This document shows, in pieces, positions 58,133 to 64,000 of a DNA stretch of 64,000 nt. Within the stretch, counting starts at the first letter, position 1. Each line of letters opens with the position of its first letter. The stretch lies in contig NZ_KB911256.1 of assembly GCF_000383415.1 (NCBI RefSeq), positions 599,348 to 663,347 of the forward strand, written 5' to 3'. Source of the DNA: Hyphomicrobium zavarzinii ATCC 27496. GTDB taxonomy: Bacteria; Pseudomonadota; Alphaproteobacteria; Rhizobiales; Hyphomicrobiaceae. Both the position numbers and the translations under genes were made by a program. The notes under the pieces were generated by a model. The model was not told where the DNA came from. It was given only the letters and a program-made list of their open reading frames with translations, and did not search any database.

Positions 58133-60826
58133 TCAAGAGGTCTGTGCGGAGGTCTTTTCGAAGGGCAGGATGGAGGTGGCCGAAAGCTTGAACGTGTCCC
58201 GCAAAGACTGCGGCATGCCGGGCAGGGGGCCGCTCGGGCCGCGAATGAGCTCGCCGAGCACATCGGCGCGCACCGGCGGGCTGAAGATGTATCCCTGGAT
58301 CTCGGAGCAGCCCTCTCGCGCCACGGCGGTGAGCTGTTCCTCCGTCTCCACGCCCTCGGCCGTGATGGTAAGGTTGAGCGCCTGACCGAGCGCGCAGATC
58401 GCCCGCACGAACGCCACCGCATCGTCGCGCTCGTCGCTGAGGTCGGAGATGAAGCAGCGGTCGATCTTGATCTTGTCGAACGGGAAGCGGCGAAGATAGG
58501 CGAGAGAGGAGTATCCCGTTCCGAAATCGTCGAGCGCGATGCGCACGCCCTGTGCGCGGATCTGCTGAAGCACGTCCACCGTCTGGTCCCCGTCGGAGAG
58601 AAGCGCGGTTTCGGTAAGTTCGAGTTCGAGGCAACCAGGGGCGAGGCCGGTCTCGGCCAGTGTGTCCGCGACCAGCGAGACGAGGCCGCCCTTCTTGAAT
58701 TGCAGCGGCGAAAGGTTGACGCTGATCCGCATGCCCGTCGGCCAGTTTGCGGCCTGCGCGCAAGCGGTCCTCAAAACCCAGGCGCCGATGTCGCCGATGA
58801 GGCCGCTCTCTTCGGCCACCGGAATGAACTCCGCGGGCGAGACCATGCCGCGCGTCGGATGGCGCCAGCGCAGCAGCGCTTCCGCGCCGCAGATCCTGCG
58901 TGTCGTCGCGCCGAGGATCGGCTGGTAGTGCACTTCGAGCTCGCCGTTGCTGAGGGCCGCGCGCAGGTCTCTTTCGAGCCCCCGCCGCTCGCGCAGCCGC
59001 TCTTCCATGCCGGCCTCGAACGCCTTCCAATGGCCCGGCCCCTCGCATTTCGCCCCGCGCAGCGCGACGTCCGAATGACGGGCCAGCAACTCGGTCGTGT
59101 TTCCATCCTCGGGTGCGATGGCGAAGCCGACGCTTCCGTCGATCTTCACGATTTGCCCGCCGATCTCGAACGGCTCTCCGACCACTTCCAGGATGCGGTT
59201 CGCAAGGCGCGGAGCGTCCTCGGCGGTGTTGTGTACGGTCTGCAGCAGCACGAACTCGTCGCCGCCGATGCGGAACACCATGTCGCCGTCGCCGATACAT
59301 GCACGAAGGCGATCAGCGACCTGACGGATCACCTCGTCGCCCACCACATGGCCGAACGTGTCGTTCACGTCCTTGAAGCGGGCGAGGTCCAGGTGATGCA
59401 CGCAGACATGCCCATGCGCCGGGAGCGACGCGAGAAGCCTGTCGAGCTGCGCGCGCAGCAACATGCGGTTCGGCAGGTCGGTGAGGGAATCGTGCCCGCT
59501 CAAATGCTCGATCTTGGCGGCACGGCGGCGCTCGTCCGTGATGTCCTCATGGATGAAGATCCATCCGCCGTTGGGGATTGGGCCTGAGGTGACCCGCACG
59601 ATCTTGCTTTCGGAAAGCTCGCTCTCGGTGGTCCATCGCCCGCCCGAGTCCATCTCCACGCGGTGCTGCGTCAGGTGCTCGTCGAGCAGCTCGGCGCGGC
59701 GCGGATCTTCGTTGCGTGGGATAAGCCCCTTGATGGCTCTGAAGTGTGCGTCGATAGAGCTTCCAGCCTGTGCCATCTCGGGAGCGAATCCGTAAACCTC
59801 CAGGTAGGCCCGGTTACAGGTTACGAGGCGGCTCTCGGAATCGAACCAAGACATGCCGATCGGCATGTGCTGCAAAGCGGCGTCGAACCGAGCGTTCTGA
59901 AGGATGAGCTCATCCTTTCGGATCATCTCCGCCTGCGCATCGCGAAGCTCTCGCACCTTGAGGGCAAGCTCGGAATTGAGAGCCTGGGTTCGTACGTTCG
60001 CGGCTGCGAGCTCTGCCGTGCGGTCCGCAACGCGCGCTTCGAGCGCATCGTTGAAGCTGGCGAGCTCGTCGTTCTGAGCCTGGAACAGGCGCGCGAGCCG
60101 GTTTCCGTAGATGGTGACGCAGCCGACCACGGAGAGCACGATGATAGCCAGCATCGCCTCGATGTAGCTCAGCTCATGCGAAATCTCGAGGCGCGAGACC
60201 TTCTCGGAGGCTTCGGCTTTGCGCATGGCCTCTGCGGCCTTGCCGATGGTGAAATGAACGTAACGGAGTTGCTGGTTGAGCCGCGCGCTGCGCGCGAGCG
60301 CAGTATCGATGTCGCCGGCCTGGTACGCGCCGAGCACGCTTCTCGCCTGGACGGCGAGCCCCAGGATGAGATCGTCGATCTTCCGGATGTGGACGCGCTG
60401 CTGGGCGAGCAGCCATTCCTCGTCGTTATTCGCGAGCCCGGTCAGCAGGCTGTCGATGTGGTGACGCGTCTCCGTGATGGCCGATTTGAGCTGGGCTGCC
60501 TCGCGGGTGGGCTCCTTGCTCTGGAACACGTCGTTGCCGGGAGCGCTGACGCGGCCTGCGAGCGTGCGCAGCTCGTCGATGTTGGCGAGTAGCGCATTGC
60601 GCGTCAGCGTGGATTGGACGGCCCCATAGAGCAGTGTGTTGCCGTGATGGGCGAGCGACAGGCTCGCGACCATGACGAGGAGATCGATGGCCGCCAGGAC
60701 GAAATAGACCCGGTGGATCTTTCCGCTCCAGACACGACGGCGTTTTGTGGGGGCGCCGGAAGCCGGCGCAGGATCCTCAGGTAGGACTTTGCCGACGGCG
60801 CCCGAGAACTCGTCCCGGTTTTTCAC
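58133..60826 (-). CDS. GGDEF-EAL cyclic-di-GMP protein with periplasmic sensor and PAS
   Basis: An 897-residue membrane signalling protein. Two transmembrane helices (about 42-62 and 225-243) bracket a helical periplasmic sensor domain; a coiled coil follows (about 250-310), then PAS (about 315-430). GGDEF (about 440-600) has an intact RIGGDEF and lacks an RxxD inhibitory site. EAL (about 610-860) has an intact GAEALLRWRHP and the metal-binding DDFGTGYSSLAYL. Both activities look possible. The start is GTG at 60826 with a strong GGAGG. It is a distinct sensor from the MHYT protein at 15-17 kb. Confidence 0.9.
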   Translation of the reverse strand: MKNRDEFSGAVGKVLPEDPAPASGAPTKRRRVWSGKIHRVYFVLAAIDLLVMVASLSLAHHGNTLLYGAVQSTLTRNALLANIDELRTLAGRVSAPGNDVFQSKEPTREAAQLKSAITETRHHIDSLLTGLANNDEEWLLAQQRVHIRKIDDLILGLAVQARSVLGAYQAGDIDTALARSARLNQQLRYVHFTIGKAAEAMRKAEASEKVSRLEISHELSYIEAMLAIIVLSVVGCVTIYGNRLARLFQAQNDELASFNDALEARVADRTAELAAANVRTQALNSELALKVRELRDAQAEMIRKDELILQNARFDAALQHMPIGMSWFDSESRLVTCNRAYLEVYGFAPEMAQAGSSIDAHFRAIKGLIPRNEDPRRAELLDEHLTQHRVEMDSGGRWTTESELSESKIVRVTSGPIPNGGWIFIHEDITDERRRAAKIEHLSGHDSLTDLPNRMLLRAQLDRLLASLPAHGHVCVHHLDLARFKDVNDTFGHVVGDEVIRQVADRLRACIGDGDMVFRIGGDEFVLLQTVHNTAEDAPRLANRILEVVGEPFEIGGQIVKIDGSVGFAIAPEDGNTTELLARHSDVALRGAKCEGPGHWKAFEAGMEERLRERRGLERDLRAALSNGELEVHYQPILGATTRRICGAEALLRWRHPTRGMVSPAEFIPVAEESGLIGDIGAWVLRTACAQAANWPTGMRISVNLSPLQFKKGGLVSLVADTLAETGLAPGCLELELTETALLSDGDQTVDVLQQIRAQGVRIALDDFGTGYSSLAYLRRFPFDKIKIDRCFISDLSDERDDAVAFVRAICALGQALNLTITAEGVETEEQLTAVAREGCSEIQGYIFSPPVRADVLGELIRGPSGPLPGMPQSLRDTFKLSATSILPFEKTSAQTS

Positions 60827-61110
60827 GAAGCCTCCCTGGCTTGCGGTGTCATCTTATCTTCAAGTCGTAAACAACTGATGGATCATATAAATTTAAGAAA
60901 TTGCAGGATCAGGCATTCCGCGCCGCAACATGAGGGGGCGATCACGGAGATCGGTCGAGCGGGCAATCGGGCGGCCGAGGCCCGGAAAATACCGCATCAT
61001 CCGGGGCCGCAGAGGCACGGGGGCGTTGTACAACTCACAGCCAAGTTCCATCTGCTACAGTGCAATGGCCGGAAGAATCAGGTGTGCTCCCGTCGAGAAG
61101 AGGGGACTTC

Positions 61111-64000
61111 ATGGTCGCGCTGAGAAAATCCGAGTTCGCTGGTACAACCGCCGGCGAGGTCCAGGTTCCGCCGCGCGATGAGATCGCGGCCCATTACCTT
61201 TCGGACGAGACGCGCCTCGTAGGCGGTCTGGTGGAGCGCGCCGTCTTCACAGACGAGGAGCGCCGCCGCGTCTCCGAGATCGCGCGCACGCTTGTCACGG
61301 CTGCGCGCGCCGGTGTCGCCAACCACGGCGGCATCGACGCCTTCATGCGCGAGTACGGGCTTTCGAGCGAGGAAGGCATCATCCTGATGTGCCTCGCCGA
61401 GGCTTTGCTGCGCATTCCCGATTCCGAAACCGCCGATCGCTTCATCGCCGAGAAGATCGCGGGCGGCCAGTGGGAGCGCCATCGCGGGCATTCCGACAGC
61501 ACGCTCGTCAACGCGTCGACCTGGGCGCTCATGCTCACCGGCCGTCTCGTGAAGCTTCGGGAGGCCCGCGGCTCCAATCCGTGGGAGGCCCTGAAGCGCC
61601 TCGCCGCGCGCTCGGGCGAGCCCGTCATCCGGCAGGCGGTGCGCCAGGCGGTCAAGGTGCTCGGCGACCAGTTCGTGCTGGGCCGTTCCATTCGCGATGC
61701 CTTGTCCCGCTCGGCGCCCTACGAGGCGCGCGGCTTCCGCTTCTCCTACGACATGCTGGGCGAGGCGGCGAAGACGGCGAAGGATGCCGAGCGCTATTTC
61801 GAGCGCTACATGGGCGCCATCGAGGCCGTGGGGGAAGCAGCCGGTCCCAATCCGCTTTCCCATCCCGATGCGCTGATCGCGCGCCCGGGCCTTTCGGTGA
61901 AGCTTTCGGCGCTCCATCCCCGTTACGAGCCCGGCAAGGAAGCCCGCCTCGCAGACGAGCTTTACCCGCGTCTTCTCGCCTTGCTGAGGGCGGCGGAAGC
62001 ACGCGGCCTCGCCGTCACCATCGACGCGGAGGAGCAGGATCGCCACGAGCTGATGCTCGACCTCTTCGCGCGCGCCTACACCGATCCGGCCCTCGAGCGC
62101 TGGACCGGGCTCGGTCTCGCGGTTCAGGCTTACGGAAAGCGCGCGATCCCCACTATCCGCTGGCTGCGCCGGCTGTCGGAAGCGGGTGGAAAGCGCATCC
62201 CGCTCCGCCTCGTGAAGGGCGCCTACTGGGACAGCGAGATCAAATGGGCGCAGGAGCGCGGCCTCGCCGACTATCCCGTGTTCACCCGCAAGCTGCATAC
62301 GGACGTCTCCTATCTCGCCTGCATGCGGCTCGTCCTGTCGGATTCCAAAGCCTTCTATCCGCAGTTTGCGACCCACAACGCCCACACCGTTGCCGCGGCC
62401 GTGGTCGCGGCCGGGCAGACGGCCTTCGAGTTCCAGCGCCTGCATGGCATGGGGGAGGCGCTCTACGAGGAAGTCTCCGCGCCCGGCAAGCTCATCCACC
62501 CGTGCCGCATCTACGCGCCCGTGGGCGAGCATGAGGACCTCTTGTCCTATCTCGTCCGCCGCCTTCTCGAGAACGGCGCCAACACATCGTTCGTCAATCG
62601 TCTGGCGGACGACGAAGCGCCCATCGCCCAGATCATCCGCGATCCCGTGGAGATCGCCGAGCGGGAGCGCCAGGATCCCGGCACCGCGAAACCACTGCCG
62701 CGCCCGCGCGACATCTATTGGCCGGAGCGCAAGAACTCGTTCGGCGTGGCGCTGACGGACCGCACCGCGCGCAGGGCGCTTGTGGCGGACATGGAGGCGG
62801 CGCTCGTCCACCCGTTCGACGCCGGTCCCATCGTCGACGGCGTGGAGACGATCGGCGGCCCGCAGGCGGCCTTGCTGACGTGCCCGCACGACAGGCGCGA
62901 GCGCCTGGGCAGCGTTCGCATCGCGACGCCCCGCGACGTCGATACCGCGCTCGCGAGCGCCGAGCGGGCGGCCCACGGCTGGAACAAGCTCGGCGGGCCT
63001 CAACGCGCGAAAATTCTCGACCTCGCTGCCGACATGATCGAGCGCGACCGCGCCCGCCTCATGGCGGTGCTCGTGCGCGAGGCCGGCAAAACGCTGCCCG
63101 CGGCCCTGGCCGAGGTGCGCGAAGCCGCCGACCTGCTCCGCTACTATGCGGTCGAGGCCCGCCGTCTCATGAGCGTGCCCGTATCCCTCAAGGGACCGAC
63201 GGGCGAGAGCAACACCCTCGATCTGCACGGCCGCGGCCCCTTCGCCTGCATCGCGCCGTGGAATTTCCCGCTCGCCATCTTCGTCGGCCAGATCGCCGCC
63301 GCGCTCGCAGCCGGCAATCCCGTGCTCGCAAAGCCTGCCGAGCAGACGCCGATCACGGCCACGCTTGCCGTGCGCATCCTGCATGAGGCGGGCGTCCCGA
63401 GGGACGTGCTGCACCTTCTCACCGGAAGCGGCGCTGTGGGCGCTGCTCTCGTCAAATCGCCGAAGATCAAGGGCGTGGCCTTCACTGGCGGCAACGACAC
63501 CGCCTGGGCCATCCAGAAGGCGCTTTCCGAGCGCCGTGGCGACATCGTTCCCTTCATCGCCGAGACCGGCGGCCTCAACGCGATGATCGCGGATTCGAGT
63601 GCGCTTCCCGAGCAGGTGGTGCGCGATGCCGTCCGCTCCGCCTTCGACAGCGCCGGCCAGCGCTGCTCCGCGCTGCGCGTGATCTTCGTGCAGGAGGAGA
63701 TCGCGACCCGGACGCTCCGCATGTTGACAGGCGCCATCGAGGCGCTCGATGTCGGCGATCCCTTCGATTACGCGACCGACGTCGGCCCCGTGATCGACGA
63801 GGCGGCTCAGGATACGCTCGAAGCCCACAAGGTCCGCATGCAGCGCGACGGCCGCGAGCTGATCGACCTGCGGCTGCCTAACGACTGCCGCGCCGGCACC
63901 TACGTTACGCCCGCCTGCTACGAGATCGAGCGCATGGGGCTTCTCGAACGCGAGGTATTCGGTCCCATCCTGCATGTGGTCCGCTTCGCAGGCGGCCATT
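61111..64000 (+). CDS. putA: Bifunctional proline dehydrogenase / P5C dehydrogenase PutA, 3' end outside window
   Basis: At least 963 residues, open at the right edge. The proline dehydrogenase barrel (about 90-500) has DAEEQDRHELMLDLF, RLVKGAYWDSEIKWAQ, FATHNAHTVAA and CRIYAPVGEHEDLLSYLVRR. The L-glutamate-semialdehyde dehydrogenase domain (about 560 on) has CIAPWNFPLAIFVGQ, AETGGLNAMI with its conserved Glu, and the nucleophile Cys in SAGQRCSALRV. The ribbon-helix-helix DNA-binding domain of E. coli PutA is absent, so it should not act as its own repressor. ATG at 61111 has AGAGGGG upstream. No regulator gene adjoins. Confidence 0.96.
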   Translation, partial: MVALRKSEFAGTTAGEVQVPPRDEIAAHYLSDETRLVGGLVERAVFTDEERRRVSEIARTLVTAARAGVANHGGIDAFMREYGLSSEEGIILMCLAEALLRIPDSETADRFIAEKIAGGQWERHRGHSDSTLVNASTWALMLTGRLVKLREARGSNPWEALKRLAARSGEPVIRQAVRQAVKVLGDQFVLGRSIRDALSRSAPYEARGFRFSYDMLGEAAKTAKDAERYFERYMGAIEAVGEAAGPNPLSHPDALIARPGLSVKLSALHPRYEPGKEARLADELYPRLLALLRAAEARGLAVTIDAEEQDRHELMLDLFARAYTDPALERWTGLGLAVQAYGKRAIPTIRWLRRLSEAGGKRIPLRLVKGAYWDSEIKWAQERGLADYPVFTRKLHTDVSYLACMRLVLSDSKAFYPQFATHNAHTVAAAVVAAGQTAFEFQRLHGMGEALYEEVSAPGKLIHPCRIYAPVGEHEDLLSYLVRRLLENGANTSFVNRLADDEAPIAQIIRDPVEIAERERQDPGTAKPLPRPRDIYWPERKNSFGVALTDRTARRALVADMEAALVHPFDAGPIVDGVETIGGPQAALLTCPHDRRERLGSVRIATPRDVDTALASAERAAHGWNKLGGPQRAKILDLAADMIERDRARLMAVLVREAGKTLPAALAEVREAADLLRYYAVEARRLMSVPVSLKGPTGESNTLDLHGRGPFACIAPWNFPLAIFVGQIAAALAAGNPVLAKPAEQTPITATLAVRILHEAGVPRDVLHLLTGSGAVGAALVKSPKIKGVAFTGGNDTAWAIQKALSERRGDIVPFIAETGGLNAMIADSSALPEQVVRDAVRSAFDSAGQRCSALRVIFVQEEIATRTLRMLTGAIEALDVGDPFDYATDVGPVIDEAAQDTLEAHKVRMQRDGRELIDLRLPNDCRAGTYVTPACYEIERMGLLEREVFGPILHVVRFAGGH

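Noticed and set aside
61078-63999. A 973-codon leftward open frame covering the whole right edge
   Set aside because: It lies exactly opposite putA, whose plus-strand frame has all catalytic motifs. Long antisense frames are expected in GC-rich coding DNA.

Overview
The window is a 64 kb, GC-rich stretch of bacterial chromosome, almost entirely protein-coding, most plausibly from an alphaproteobacterium of the order Hyphomicrobiales (Rhizobiales). The evidence is GapR (DUF2312) beside DUF1244 and DUF1036 genes, an iscR-iscS-sufBCD-sufS-sufT-sufA operon, a four-gene Aap/Bzt-type amino-acid ABC transporter, a bactofilin and a TacA-like sigma-54 response regulator. A divergent formaldehyde-activating-enzyme (Fae) homologue hints at a methylotroph-related lineage such as Hyphomicrobiaceae. 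The taxon is an inference from gene content. I saw no tRNA, rRNA, CRISPR array, prophage or insertion sequence.

Layout. 0-5 kb: pyruvate kinase with DUF1036, N-formylglutamate amidohydrolase, DUF1244, GapR, then OxyR. Between gapR and oxyR lies a run of five hairpins ending in a terminator that points away from oxyR, a candidate small RNA. 5-11 kb: two exported cell-wall enzymes (DUF882/M15-like and a YcbB-type L,D-transpeptidase) and an orphan TacA-like regulator. 11-15 kb: oligoendopeptidase F, a decayed MazE/Doc toxin-antitoxin pair and the Kup potassium transporter. 15-25.5 kb: an MHYT-GGDEF-EAL protein and the eight-gene Fe-S assembly operon read leftwards from iscR. 25.7-39.5 kb: hydrolase, rhomboid protease, two membrane proteins, anmK, tyrS, a 1250-residue AsmA-like envelope protein, a PrxQ peroxiredoxin, bactofilin, an FAD oxidoreductase and an internally duplicated membrane protein. 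39.6-44.7 kb: aapP-aapJ-aapQ-aapM, a GNAT acetyltransferase and a small unknown protein. 45-51.7 kb: RhlE-type RNA helicase, aquaporin, CreD, a TyrA-like dehydrogenase with an odd C-terminus and a hydrolase. 51.8-53.9 kb: cbpA, cbpM and the Fae-like gene. 54-64 kb: parE, an EamA transporter, panC, a second GGDEF-EAL protein and the start of putA, which runs off the right edge.

Together the genes form core metabolism, Fe-S assembly, oxidative-stress defence (OxyR, PrxQ), envelope and morphology functions and c-di-GMP signalling. The most unusual items are the structured RNA candidate next to oxyR, the ruined toxin-antitoxin module, the Fae-like protein lacking the catalytic histidine beside an Hsp40/CbpM pair, and the overlap of a small membrane-protein ORF with the 3' end of the TyrA-like gene.
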